Assembly: GCA_001596135.1 (NCBI GenBank)
Contig: CP014773.1
Coordinates: forward strand, 5,146,001 to 5,210,000
Reading direction: 5' to 3'
DNA: 64,000 nucleotides
Origin: Mucilaginibacter sp. PAMC 26640
GTDB lineage: Bacteria > Bacteroidota > Bacteroidia > Sphingobacteriales > Sphingobacteriaceae
Positions within the stretch are counted from its first letter, which is position 1. Each line of letters begins with the position of its first letter. The notes below the pieces were generated by a model, which was not told the origin of the DNA, ran no database searches, and saw nothing but the letters and a program-made list of their open reading frames with translations. The position numbers and the translations under genes are program-made. Positions 43,381 through 52,383 of this stretch are shown piece by piece.

Positions 43381-44880
43381 ATGGATTACAACCTTTACGA
43401 CTACCAGGAAAAAGATCTGAATACGATATTCAACCGGCTGGAAACTTGTGAACCTAATTACCGCCTATTATACCAGCTACCTACAGGCGGGGGTAAAACC
43501 CGCGTATTTTCGGCAATTGCAGACCGCTTTCTAAAAACTTACGGTAAAGAAGTAGTTGTGCTTACTCACCGGCTGGAGCTCTGCGGTCAAACCTCACTTA
43601 CTTTAAAAAAGCTAGGGGTGAATAATAAGGTGATCAATAGCACTGTAAAATGCATTCCGCGCAAATCCGGCTTAAACTGTTACGTGGCCATGGTAGAAAC
43701 CCTTAAAAATCGCATAAGGGACGGATTGATGCGCACTGAAGATGTAGGACTAGTGATCATTGATGAAGCTCATCATAACTCATTCCAAAAACTGTTGAGT
43801 AAATTTACGAATGCTCGGATCATCGGTGTTACAGCAACGCCGTTAAGCTCTGATGTTAACCTGCCTATGCGTAAGTATTACAACGAATTGTTGACTGGCC
43901 AAACCATAAGCGACTTGATAAGTGAAGGTTATTTGGCCAAGCCTAGCAATTGGCGTTATGACGTTGAATTGAATACTTTAAAAACCGGCATCCACGGCGA
44001 TTTTACAGTGAGTACTTCCGATGAACTCTATTCTTCACCAGCCATGCTGGATCTGTTGCTTCACGCTTATGAAGCGCATTCGAAAAATAAAAAGACGCTA
44101 ATCTTTAATAATGGAATATTTACGTCTAGAAACGTTTGTAAACTATTTAACGATTCGGGCTATAAAGCAAGGCATCTGGATAATCAAACGCCGGCAGCAG
44201 AGCGGGCAGAAATTCTGAAATGGTTTAAAACTACTAAAGGTGCAATCCTCAGTTCGGTTTCCATTTTAACTACCGGTTTTGACGAGCCAACTGTACAAAC
44301 TATTATTTTAAACAGGGCTACCACTTCGCTTACACTGTACCACCAGATGATCGGACGTGGATCAAGACGGTTGCCCCAGAAAAAAACATTCTCTATTATC
44401 GACCTGGGTAATAATACGGACAGATTTGGCGAATGGAATAATCCGGTAGACTGGGCTCAGGTGTTTAACCATCCGGAGGCATTTTACGAAGTTTTTAGCG
44501 CAAGGGCAACACAGGAAGCGCATAGCATGCCTTCAGACTCACGTGCTAAATTCCCAAACAGCCTGGAAATTGCTTTCGATGTGCAACAGGCTTATGAGAA
44601 AGCATTGGCAGGCGGGCAAAAGGCTAAAACTGTTATTCGTGATTCTATCAAGCAACATGTATTAATGTGCGTGGAAAATGCAGGTACGGTTAGTGAAGCG
44701 CTTGAACTCACTGATGAGTTACAAAAAGAAATTGCTTGGCGTATAAAGCAATATTGCAAATGCCTGGGTAAGGTTACCAAAAATTATCGCGACTGGCTTG
44801 ATGAAGATTATCGGTCTAAATTAAAGATTCTTGTAGAAAAAATAATGCAGCGACGGGGTTTGCAAAGAGTAGCCGTTTAA
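43381..44880 (+). CDS. DEAD/DEAH-box superfamily II helicase
   Basis: The 499 residues hold the two RecA-like domains of a UvrB/SSL2-type helicase. Motifs: YQEKDL near the start, Walker A LPTGGGKT (33-40), DEAH in LVIIDEAHHNSF (128-131), TATP (151-154), and motif VI QMIGRGSRR near 325. The C-terminal about 120 residues are helical and unrecognised (KALAGGQKAKTVIRDSIKQH). It has no nuclease domain and no neighbouring restriction or defence genes, so it is probably a DNA or RNA remodelling helicase. It follows two tRNA genes after about 280 bases. Confidence 0.88.
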   Translation: MDYNLYDYQEKDLNTIFNRLETCEPNYRLLYQLPTGGGKTRVFSAIADRFLKTYGKEVVVLTHRLELCGQTSLTLKKLGVNNKVINSTVKCIPRKSGLNCYVAMVETLKNRIRDGLMRTEDVGLVIIDEAHHNSFQKLLSKFTNARIIGVTATPLSSDVNLPMRKYYNELLTGQTISDLISEGYLAKPSNWRYDVELNTLKTGIHGDFTVSTSDELYSSPAMLDLLLHAYEAHSKNKKTLIFNNGIFTSRNVCKLFNDSGYKARHLDNQTPAAERAEILKWFKTTKGAILSSVSILTTGFDEPTVQTIILNRATTSLTLYHQMIGRGSRRLPQKKTFSIIDLGNNTDRFGEWNNPVDWAQVFNHPEAFYEVFSARATQEAHSMPSDSRAKFPNSLEIAFDVQQAYEKALAGGQKAKTVIRDSIKQHVLMCVENAGTVSEALELTDELQKEIAWRIKQYCKCLGKVTKNYRDWLDEDYRSKLKILVEKIMQRRGLQRVAV

Positions 44881-44982
44881 CATCATGGTGCGCCGGAAGG
44901 CAATGCTTAGAAGCAGAACAAAATAATATGCTTGTATGTTAACAGTAGCGTAACTTGCAGATGCTAAATATTTCCCGTGCTT

Positions 44983-47535
44983 ATGAGCTACAAAACCTTA
45001 ATTATTGTAATTTCATTTATCTTTTCAACGTATATTGCTGCTGCCCAAAAAAACGCAGCCGGAGATAGTATCACTATTGTTGTTAATGATAAATTTGAAA
45101 AAGCCGGGAAGATTAAGAGGATTTTGCTAGGCACTAATTACCGCAAAGTTTGGGCGCAGCCAATTACTATCCCGATTATACACCTTGCTACAAAAAAAGG
45201 GGGCCTTAGAATAACCGACATAGGCGGCGGTAACCAAACCACCTCGTTGCAGTTAAAAGACCCTACAGGACGCCAGTGGGTACTTCGCTCAGTTAATAAA
45301 ACCACCTCTCGAGACCAGCCCGCTATTTACAAACATACAATTGTTGAGGATCTGATGCTTGATGCCGGCTCTATCGGGCACCCTTATTCGGCTTTGTGCG
45401 TACCACCTATGGCCGATGCTTTAGGCTTACAGCACAGCAACCCTAGCATTGTATATGTAGGCGACGACCCCAACCTGGGCAAATATCATGATGAGTTTGC
45501 TAATCAGGTTTACCTTTTTGAGGAGCGCGGTGCCCCGGATGGTTCAAAGGCGATCAAAACTGAAGACTTACAAGAAAAGTTGGAGAAAAATAACGATAAA
45601 AAAGTAGATCAGAAACTGGTGCTTCGTGCCCGCTTATTTGATATGGTAGTGAACGACTGGGACCGCCATGGCGGGCAGTGGCGCTGGGAGAAAAACAAAA
45701 TCGATGACGATGTTTACGAACCTATCCCACGCGACCGTGATAAAGTATTTTACAATACCGGCGGTATTTTCTTTACAGTGGGCTCGCTCATAAAACCAAA
45801 TCTGCAGCCCTATACCGATCACATCAGGCGGGTGGACCTTTTCAATTACAATACGGTAACTTTTGACCTTTATTTTTTAAATGAGCTGAATCAAAAAGAT
45901 TGGGAGGAGCAAATTGCGTATGTGCAAAACGCATTGAGCAACGAACTGATCACCCGCTCGGTGAAGCTGATGCCGGCAAATGTATATGCAGTCTCTGGCC
46001 CAGGCATCATTAAAACATTTAAAAAACGCCGGGACAACATGAAAAAAATTGGCCTCAGCTACTATCGCTTCTTAGCGCAGCTGGTAGAAGTGCCCGCATC
46101 CAACAAAGATGAGCGATTTGTAATCACCAGTAAGGAAGACGGTGATGTACAGGTGGTGATCAAAAAAATTAAAAAAGACAGCACCGAAAAAACTATTTAC
46201 AAACGAACATTTAAACGTAAAAAGACGACAGAGATTCGTCTGTACGGTTTAGATGGAAATAATACTTTTGAAGTTAAGGGCAGCAAACCGCTCGCTATTA
46301 AGGTTAGAATGATCGGTGGCAACGATACCGACACTTACCAGATAGATACCGCCTTAAAAAGTCGCGGCAAGCTGTACATTTACGACCGTAAAGATCAACC
46401 CAACAATTTACCATCCCGCTCTGATGTTCATTTAAAACTTTCTGCAGATACTGCTATCAATCGGTACAAGCATCCCGAAAATAAATACAATACTATTACC
46501 CCATCGGGTGGACTAGGTTACAGTACAGAGGATGGCTTGCAACTAGTAGCCGGGTTAAACTACGTTAAATACGGTTTCCAAAAAGAACCCTACGCCAGTT
46601 TGCAACAATTAAAGGTAAATTATACTCTTGGACGACATTCGTTCATCTTCAATTACAACGGCGAGTTTAAACAGGGTATTGGTAAAACAGATTTGCTAAT
46701 CAACGCTGTGTTACGCGGACCAAACAACACCAATAACTTTTTTGGCTTGGGCAATGTTGGGGAGTTTGTAAATGAGGGACAAAAAAAGTTCAGATATTAC
46801 CGCAACCGCTATGATTATGCCGTGGCCGATGCAAGGCTGGCACACCAATACAAAAACTGGCAAATTAGCGGTGGCATAATAGCCCAATATTACACAGCAA
46901 ACGCCGAAAACAATGAAGACCATTTTTTAAGCGAATATAATCAGCTGCACCCCGAACTTAATTTATTATCCAGCAAGTTGTACACCGGCCTTATTGCAGG
47001 TGCCACGCTTGATACCCGTAACAACAAGCAGTTTGCCAGCAAAGGCTTGGTGTGGAAAACAACCCTAACGGGTCTAACGGGCATCAATGTTGCCGACCAT
47101 AGCACCGCTTCTGTCCTATCTACCTTTACATTTTTTGCACCGTTAAAAGATTCCACTATTGTGTTCGCCGACAGGATTGGAGCGGGCACCATGGTTGGCA
47201 AAGGAGAATTTTACCAAATGATGAATCTGGGTGGCCTGAGTCTTCGCGGATATCACACCAGCAGGTTTATAGGCAACAGTATGCTTTACAACAATGCCGA
47301 AGTTCGTGCCAAACTATTTGACTTCCACAATTACCTGCTGCCATCAGCAGTGGGTGTAATATTATTTGATGATACAGGCCGGGTTTGGCTTAAAGGAGAA
47401 AAATCAAACACTGTCCACAATACCTATGGGGGCGGCGTTTTCCTCACCCCTTACCATGCATTTCTTTTTGAAGCGGTGCTGGGGAAAAGTCCGGAGGGAA
47501 CATTGGTATATTTTACTTTAGGCTTTAGGTACTAA
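44983..47535 (+). CDS. Outer-membrane barrel protein with an N-terminal kinase-like region
   Basis: I use the ATG at 44983, giving a signal peptide (TLIIVISFIFSTYIAAAQ); a GTG two codons upstream is possible. The last about 350 residues are an Omp85/BamA-TamA-like barrel (YTLGRHSFIFNYNGEF, FFGLGNVGEFVNEGQKK, MNLGGLSLRGYHTSRFIGNSMLYNNAEVRAKLF, ending VYFTLGFRY). The 390 residues before it are not POTRA domains. They contain RQWVLRSVNK (Lys106) and VVNDWDRHGGQWRW (Asp227, Arg228, His229), followed by PIPRDRDKVF (Asp251, Asp253). That order resembles the lysine, DRHxxN-type catalytic loop and metal-binding D of CotH/FAM20-like atypical kinases. Kinase activity is an inference. A later segment, IRLYGLDGNNTFEVKG, is unassigned. 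Confidence 0.85.
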   Translation: MSYKTLIIVISFIFSTYIAAAQKNAAGDSITIVVNDKFEKAGKIKRILLGTNYRKVWAQPITIPIIHLATKKGGLRITDIGGGNQTTSLQLKDPTGRQWVLRSVNKTTSRDQPAIYKHTIVEDLMLDAGSIGHPYSALCVPPMADALGLQHSNPSIVYVGDDPNLGKYHDEFANQVYLFEERGAPDGSKAIKTEDLQEKLEKNNDKKVDQKLVLRARLFDMVVNDWDRHGGQWRWEKNKIDDDVYEPIPRDRDKVFYNTGGIFFTVGSLIKPNLQPYTDHIRRVDLFNYNTVTFDLYFLNELNQKDWEEQIAYVQNALSNELITRSVKLMPANVYAVSGPGIIKTFKKRRDNMKKIGLSYYRFLAQLVEVPASNKDERFVITSKEDGDVQVVIKKIKKDSTEKTIYKRTFKRKKTTEIRLYGLDGNNTFEVKGSKPLAIKVRMIGGNDTDTYQIDTALKSRGKLYIYDRKDQPNNLPSRSDVHLKLSADTAINRYKHPENKYNTITPSGGLGYSTEDGLQLVAGLNYVKYGFQKEPYASLQQLKVNYTLGRHSFIFNYNGEFKQGIGKTDLLINAVLRGPNNTNNFFGLGNVGEFVNEGQKKFRYYRNRYDYAVADARLAHQYKNWQISGGIIAQYYTANAENNEDHFLSEYNQLHPELNLLSSKLYTGLIAGATLDTRNNKQFASKGLVWKTTLTGLTGINVADHSTASVLSTFTFFAPLKDSTIVFADRIGAGTMVGKGEFYQMMNLGGLSLRGYHTSRFIGNSMLYNNAEVRAKLFDFHNYLLPSAVGVILFDDTGRVWLKGEKSNTVHNTYGGGVFLTPYHAFLFEAVLGKSPEGTLVYFTLGFRY

Positions 47536-47538
47536 TAC

Positions 47539-48738
47539 TTACTGTGCCTTATCCCAACTGCCTACATTATATTTTCCGTTCCAACGGGCCATGATGAATC
47601 GCGCCAGAATACCCGGACGTTTGATCTTGCGGGTTTGCAGGAGGTTTATTGCATACAGCAATTGCTCACCCATTTTATCATAACTCATGTCATCGATAAT
47701 GTTCGATGATGCAGCCGACATTTTTTCCTTTTGGCTTAAAGGCAGCCGGATATATCTCAAAATAACATCTGCCATATCTTGCATATCCAATGGGTCAAAG
47801 CGGTATCCATTAACCCTTTCTTTTAACAATCCTTGCGCGGCGTTTACTTTATCGCTCAGCAGCATGGGTAATCCTGCAGCCATCCCTTCATTTACTACCA
47901 GGCCCCAGCTTTCCCAAAGGCTGGCCAGTATAAATGCATCAGACCGGTGATACCATTCCGGGATCTGATCATTATCCACGGCACCCAAAAACTTTACTGT
48001 AGTTAAACCTAGCTCATCCCGCAGACCGGCTAAACTGGCTTGTTCCGGTCCGTCACCAATGATCAGTAGTTCGTAGCTGGTGCCGGCGTTTTGTACCACC
48101 TGCCAGGCGCGCAAAAGGTTATCCAGGTTTTTAACGGGTACTAGTCTGGCTACACAAATAATGGTTTTATTATCCAGTTTTGGTTTGCCGGGATTTTTAA
48201 ACAGTCGGTTGTTTACCGTATCGAAACCGTAAAAGATTATGGACGATTTTTGATGATAGGTGGTGTACTCATTATCATAATCAGGTGTTGGCAGCCATAA
48301 AGCGTCCGATTGGCCTATCAGGAGATCTTTAACAAACTGCACTACCGGGTTGCGCTTTATTTGCGATGTTTTGCCATCATCAAACATGATGAAACGCTTG
48401 TTGTGTCGCCTGGCCCAGCGTAAACCCAGGGCTCCGGCGTAAAACACAATGGATGGGCCAATGATCACATCGGCGTTCAGCTCGTCGGCTACTTTAAAGA
48501 GCCGTTCGGCGATAGTAGCCGGGGAAAGGTCTTCGGCGCTTTGATTGGGGAACAGGCAGGTCCACCACTCCTCTTTGTTATCGTAGCTGTCAAACGCATA
48601 CGGCGAACCGGTACCAAAAAGCTCCACAGCGTAAAGGCTTATGTTATACCCTGCCAAATATTCCCGTAAAAAAACAAGCCTTCCTTTCCAGTAAACCCTA
48701 AAATCGTTATTGAGGATCAGTATTTTCAAATTATGCAA
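47539..48738 (-). CDS. Glycosyltransferase family 4
   Basis: The 399 residues form a GT-B retaining glycosyltransferase. The C-terminal donor domain shows IICVARLVPVKNLDNLLRAW, LLIIGDGPEQASL and the catalytic E-x7-E-like ESWGLVVNEGMAAGLP. The N-terminal acceptor domain begins with KILILNNDFRVYWKGRLVF. No ATG is available near the start. The frame opens after a TAG with TTG codons at 48738 or 48729, and the latter would give MKILILNNDF. It ends 3 bases from the convergent barrel gene. Substrate unknown; probably a surface polysaccharide or glycoprotein sugar. Confidence 0.88.
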   Translation of the reverse strand: MHNLKILILNNDFRVYWKGRLVFLREYLAGYNISLYAVELFGTGSPYAFDSYDNKEEWWTCLFPNQSAEDLSPATIAERLFKVADELNADVIIGPSIVFYAGALGLRWARRHNKRFIMFDDGKTSQIKRNPVVQFVKDLLIGQSDALWLPTPDYDNEYTTYHQKSSIIFYGFDTVNNRLFKNPGKPKLDNKTIICVARLVPVKNLDNLLRAWQVVQNAGTSYELLIIGDGPEQASLAGLRDELGLTTVKFLGAVDNDQIPEWYHRSDAFILASLWESWGLVVNEGMAAGLPMLLSDKVNAAQGLLKERVNGYRFDPLDMQDMADVILRYIRLPLSQKEKMSAASSNIIDDMSYDKMGEQLLYAINLLQTRKIKRPGILARFIMARWNGKYNVGSWDKAQ

Positions 48739-49089
48739 ATTGGTTTGCGCTACTAAAATACAAAACTAAATTTTACAGATAGCCTGCTGTTCCATTCCGG
48801 AAATGTGGAACACCGAAAATGAACATCACTTTGATTATCAGCTATTTGGAAAATAAAATGGAACAGATTGGAACATCCCTGTTATTTAGTTAAATCACGT
48901 AAAAACCTATTAAACAGCACTTTATATAGATTTGTAATTTTTCCGGAAATTATGGTGGAACAGGTTTTTCGAACAGGCTTGAAACAAGCTTTTACTCTTT
49001 TCACCTTTCCAAACCTGCCGACTAATACAACCGAAATCAAAAAGACCGCATCCGAAATTATTGTATATTGCCGCACTAATCGACCAAAA
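48739..49089. other. Intergenic region between the GT4 and NIPSNAP genes
   Basis: The 351 bases between divergent genes contain no supported gene; the reading frame from 48868 is only an N-terminal extension of the NIPSNAP frame. TAGATTTG at 48926-48933 matches the -7 consensus and lies 156 bases before the NIPSNAP start, but lacks a clear -33 element. Confidence 0.35.
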
Positions 49090-49890
49090 ATGAAAAGACG
49101 CTCATTTGTGAAAACGACCTTAATTAGCGGTGCAGCCGCAAGTATTATTCCTTCTGTAACCAAAGCCACTGACGCTACTGAACTGGCCGGTCGCGGTACC
49201 GACTTTTATGAACTGCGTACCTATACTTTGAAGAACGAAACGCAGCAAAAACTGGTGGAGGACTACCTTGAGCATGCCGCAATACCAGCCATGAACCGCA
49301 ATGGCGTTACCAAAGTTGGTGTGTTCACCGAGCTAAAGCCGGAAGGCCAAACAAAAATTTACGTATTAACGGTATTCACCAGCCTCGATCAAATGGAATT
49401 GGTTGCTGAAAAAACCGAAAAGGATGAAGCTTTTAAAACCAAGGCGGCGGCTTACCTCAATGCTCCGGCATCGGCTCCAGCTTACGAACGTATAGAAAGC
49501 TCATTGATGAAGGCTTTTAAACACAGTCCTAATTTAGCCGTACCAGAAAAAGCGCCTCGCATTTTTGAATTAAGACAATACCAGAGCGCCAGCGAAGCTG
49601 CCGGTAAAAAGAAAATTGAGATGTTCAACGACCAGGGAGAGATTGACATTTTTAAACGACTGGGCTTTAAGCCGGTATTCTGGGGTGAAACCATCATCGG
49701 TCCGCTGCGGCCCAACCTAACCTATATGGTAACTTTTGACGACCTTGACGCAAAAAATGCGCACTGGAAAGCTTTTGGAGGTGATCCACAATGGAAAAAG
49801 ATCAGCACCGTTCCAGAATATGCCGACGCGCTGTTGGTAAACAAGATCACTTCTACCCTGCTGGTGCCTACTGCTTACTCGCAGATATAA
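49090..49890 (+). CDS. Tat-exported NIPSNAP-family protein
   Basis: The start at 49090 gives MKRRSFVKTTLISGAAASIIPSV, a twin-arginine signal (RRSFVK). A 74-residue upstream extension in the same frame is unconserved and includes the probable promoter. The mature protein has two NIPSNAP units (about 38-130, DFYELRTYTLKNETQQ; and about 165-260, RIFELRQYQSASEAAGKKKIEMF, then FWGETIIGPLRPNLTYMVTF). NIPSNAP domains adopt a dimeric ferredoxin-like barrel. Tat export suggests folding before export, perhaps with a cofactor. Substrate unknown. Confidence 0.9.
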   Translation: MKRRSFVKTTLISGAAASIIPSVTKATDATELAGRGTDFYELRTYTLKNETQQKLVEDYLEHAAIPAMNRNGVTKVGVFTELKPEGQTKIYVLTVFTSLDQMELVAEKTEKDEAFKTKAAAYLNAPASAPAYERIESSLMKAFKHSPNLAVPEKAPRIFELRQYQSASEAAGKKKIEMFNDQGEIDIFKRLGFKPVFWGETIIGPLRPNLTYMVTFDDLDAKNAHWKAFGGDPQWKKISTVPEYADALLVNKITSTLLVPTAYSQI

Positions 49891-49906
49891 GTTTTGCAAG
49901 CCGGCG

Positions 49907-50150
49907 GCATTCGGGGTGAATTTACTTCGACTCTTTGAGATCTTGTCGCAGATTAACTCACCCCCTGCCCCCTCTCTGCTCCGCAAAGAGGGGAAACATG
50001 ATTTTGATACAATTTTTACCTTCTTTCCGCGTAGCGGAGAGAGGGTCGAACAGCGATAGCGCATTCGGGGTGAGTCCGGCTGCCCCTTTGAGATCTTGTC
50101 GTAGGTTAACTCACCCCCTACCCCCTCTCTGCTCCGCAAAGAGGGGGGTT
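49907..50150. repeat. Cluster of palindromic intergenic repeats (CTCACCCC...CCCTCTCTGC type)
   Basis: Two direct copies start with GCATTCGGGGTGA (49907 and 50071) and contain TTTGAGATCTTGTCG, then TTAACTCACCCCCT. Each ends in a hairpin CCCTCTCTGC-TCC-GCAAAGAGGG. An inverted, diverged copy (50024-50083, CCGCGTAGCGGAGAGAGGGTCGAACAGCG) is nested between them. The same family recurs at 56311-56455. These are REP-like repeats typical of Sphingobacteriaceae chromosomes, and the open reading frames over them are not genes. Confidence 0.8.
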
Positions 50151-50314
50151 ATGGCGATATTGGATTTGGAGTGCGTAAATTGCGACGAGGTTCTAAAATA
50201 TCCCAAAATAGCGACACAAGTTTTGAAGGCGGTTCAATCGTATTTTTACATGTCCGCGGCATATTGCCATGGTAATTTTGGTAAATTTGCAGCTTTTAAA
50301 AAAGACGATAATTT

Positions 50315-50575
50315 ATGCAAGAGCCATTTGACGTTTTGGTGGGTGGAGTAGTTTATTCTGTTTTCCCCGAAGAAGATAACGTATATACCATTTTTAAAGC
50401 CGGCACCGAGTTTGGCAAAATAGAGAAAGACACTGAAAACTTATGGCTAAAACTGGATCCCGATACAGAAACGCCCATGTTTGATAACGACGAGGAAACC
50501 AACCGCATTGGCCAGGCGATCACCGCTTACGTGCCCGAAGAGGATGACGAAGATGAAGACGATGATTTAGAATAG
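50315..50575 (+). CDS. Small acidic protein of unknown function
   Basis: The 86 residues start with a small beta domain (PFDVLVGGVVYSVFPEEDNVYTIFKAGTEFGKIEKD, then LWLKLDPDTETPMF) and end in a run of Asp and Glu (PEEDDEDEDDD). No signal peptide. Family not recognised, though similar short acidic-tail proteins occur in many Bacteroidota. It follows the repeat cluster and precedes the oxidoreductase operon by about 190 bases. Confidence 0.72.
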   Translation: MQEPFDVLVGGVVYSVFPEEDNVYTIFKAGTEFGKIEKDTENLWLKLDPDTETPMFDNDEETNRIGQAITAYVPEEDDEDEDDDLE

Positions 50576-50763
50576 CACCTTCCTTCTCTCTTAACATTTT
50601 CCGCTTAGCTGCAAACGATATTATATTGCAACTGTTTAATAACCAGCCCCAAGGATTTCAATAATAGCGTTCCCGTTATATAGACTGATTCTTTTTAGCA
50701 GTTTAGGTAGCTGAATGGCCGCATTATTGGTAACTTGAATTCGCAAATCTAATTCCAATATTT

Positions 50764-51405
50764 ATGTCCGAAAAAAAGCCGGAAACAGTCGCTGAGAGCG
50801 AGTGCCTTTCAAATGGAACGCGTCGAGATTTTATCAAGCAAACATCAATTATTACAGCGGCAGCCTTAACGCCCGCCACGGTTGTGCAAGCAGCTACGGG
50901 CCATATGGACGAGCAGTTAGCAGCCGTATTTGAAAAAATGCCGCTAAAAATGGAAGTGAATGGCGTACAGCAAAATCTCTCTGTAGAGCCCCGTTCCACC
51001 CTGTTGGATATCCTGCGCGAACAGCTTGACCTTACCGGAACCAAAAAAGGCTGTGACCATGGCCAATGTGGGGCCTGCACCGTTCATGTGGACGGGCAAC
51101 GGGTAAACGCCTGCCTTACACTGGGGCTTATGGTAAACGGCAAAAAAGTAACTACTATAGAGGGACTGGCCAAAGGCGAAGAATTGCACCCTATGCAGGA
51201 AGCTTTTCTGAAACATGATGGTTTCCAGTGCGGATATTGCACACCGGGACAAATCATGTCGGCAGTGGCTTGTATCCGCGAGGGGCATGCCAATTCAGAA
51301 GGCGAAATAAGGGAATACATGAGCGGGAATTTATGCCGCTGTGGTGCTTACCCAAATATTGTAAATGCTATCCAGGAAGTTAAACAGGGAGGGTTAACCG
51401 TATGA
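50764..51405 (+). CDS. paoA: PaoA-like aldehyde oxidoreductase, [2Fe-2S] subunit (Tat signal)
   Basis: This is the small subunit of a xanthine-oxidase-family enzyme. It has two [2Fe-2S] clusters: plant-type Cys97, Cys102, Cys105 and Cys117 (GCDHGQCGACTVHVDGQRVNAC), and helical Cys156, Cys159, Cys191 and Cys193 (CGYCTPG...CRCG). The N-terminus carries a twin-arginine motif (TRRDFIKQ at 19-26) and a hydrophobic stretch, as in E. coli PaoA. The folded heterotrimer should therefore be exported to the periplasm, where it oxidises aldehydes to acids. The gene overlaps the FAD subunit by four bases (ATGA). Xanthine dehydrogenase-like is the broader call. Confidence 0.9.
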   Translation: MSEKKPETVAESECLSNGTRRDFIKQTSIITAAALTPATVVQAATGHMDEQLAAVFEKMPLKMEVNGVQQNLSVEPRSTLLDILREQLDLTGTKKGCDHGQCGACTVHVDGQRVNACLTLGLMVNGKKVTTIEGLAKGEELHPMQEAFLKHDGFQCGYCTPGQIMSAVACIREGHANSEGEIREYMSGNLCRCGAYPNIVNAIQEVKQGGLTV

Positions 51406-52382
51406 AACAGTTCCAATTTTTACAACCAGGCACACAAAGCGCGGTGCTCGATGCTATCGTAAAACCGGGTGTGAAGATCATAGCCGGTGGTACCAACCTG
51501 GTAGACCTGATGAAACGCGGCGTTACCGCACCGGATAAACTGGTAGATATTAACCGGCTTCCTTTAAAAAGCATTAATACCATAGTTAACGGCTTGCATA
51601 TCGGTACACTGGCGCTCAACAGCGAGGTAGCTGACAACACGCTGGTCACTACCAAACATCCGCTTTTAAGCATGGCCTTAAAAGCAGGTGCATCGCCGCA
51701 ATTACGCAATATGGCAACCTTAGGTGGCAATATGATGCAGCGTACCCGCTGTGCTTACTTTTATGATACTGCAATGCCCTGCAATAAGCGCCAGCCTGGC
51801 ACAGGCTGTGGTGCCATGGGTGGCTACAACCGTATGCATGCTATTTTTGGGACCAGTCCGCAATGTATAGCTGTACACCCAAGCGATATGTGTGTTGCCC
51901 TTGCTGCGCTGGATGCGGTAGTGATCATTAAAGGCAAGGCCGGTGAACGGCGTATGCCATTCACCTCCTTCCATCGCCTGCCGGATGCCAACCCCGAAAA
52001 AGATAATCAACTGGCACCTGGAGAAATGATCATTGGTGTAGATATACCTGATAACAATTTCGCAAAAAACAGCTATTATCTTAAAGTGCGGGACCGGCAA
52101 TCTTACGCTTTCGCGCTGATCTCCGTTGCGGCGGCTTTAGAACTGGAAAACGGGGTCATTAAAAAGGCCCGCCTCGCAATGGGCGGAGTGGCCCATAAAC
52201 CCTGGCGCTTATTTGATGCCGAAAAAGCCCTGGTAGGAAAAGCACCTACCGAAGAAAACTTTGCAGCTGCAGCTAAAATAGCCATGCAAGGCGCAAAAGG
52301 GCGCGAACATAATGCATTTAAATTAAAACTTGCCCCGGCTACTATTACCGAGGCTTTAAAACATGCGGGAGGCTTAGTATAA
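51402..52382 (+). CDS. paoB: PaoB-like aldehyde oxidoreductase, FAD subunit
   Basis: The 326-residue medium subunit binds FAD (AGGTNLVDLMKRG at 28-40, TLGGNMMQRTRC at 106-117) and passes electrons from the Mo centre. Distinctively, it has the Cys-rich insert RCAYFYDTAMPCNKRQPGTGC plus QCIAVHP (Cys117, Cys127, Cys136, Cys155). In E. coli PaoB such an insert binds a [4Fe-4S] cluster, and xanthine dehydrogenases lack it. GGVAHKPWR near 265 is also PaoB-like. It lacks its own signal and is presumably carried by PaoA. Its neighbours on both sides are the other two subunits. Confidence 0.9.
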   Translation: MKQFQFLQPGTQSAVLDAIVKPGVKIIAGGTNLVDLMKRGVTAPDKLVDINRLPLKSINTIVNGLHIGTLALNSEVADNTLVTTKHPLLSMALKAGASPQLRNMATLGGNMMQRTRCAYFYDTAMPCNKRQPGTGCGAMGGYNRMHAIFGTSPQCIAVHPSDMCVALAALDAVVIIKGKAGERRMPFTSFHRLPDANPEKDNQLAPGEMIIGVDIPDNNFAKNSYYLKVRDRQSYAFALISVAAALELENGVIKKARLAMGGVAHKPWRLFDAEKALVGKAPTEENFAAAAKIAMQGAKGREHNAFKLKLAPATITEALKHAGGLV

Positions 52383-52383
52383 C

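Noticed and set aside
43381..44880. Helicase as part of a defence or restriction system
   Set aside because: No nuclease, methyltransferase or other defence gene is adjacent, and the protein has only helicase motifs.
49907..50150. Possible CRISPR array
   Set aside because: Repeats are palindromic, too few, irregularly spaced and partly inverted, and there are no cas genes.
49935..50351. 138-residue reading frame over the palindromic repeats
   Set aside because: Its translation is simply repeated LTHPLPPLCSAKRG from the REP-like units, in both strands, so it is not a gene.
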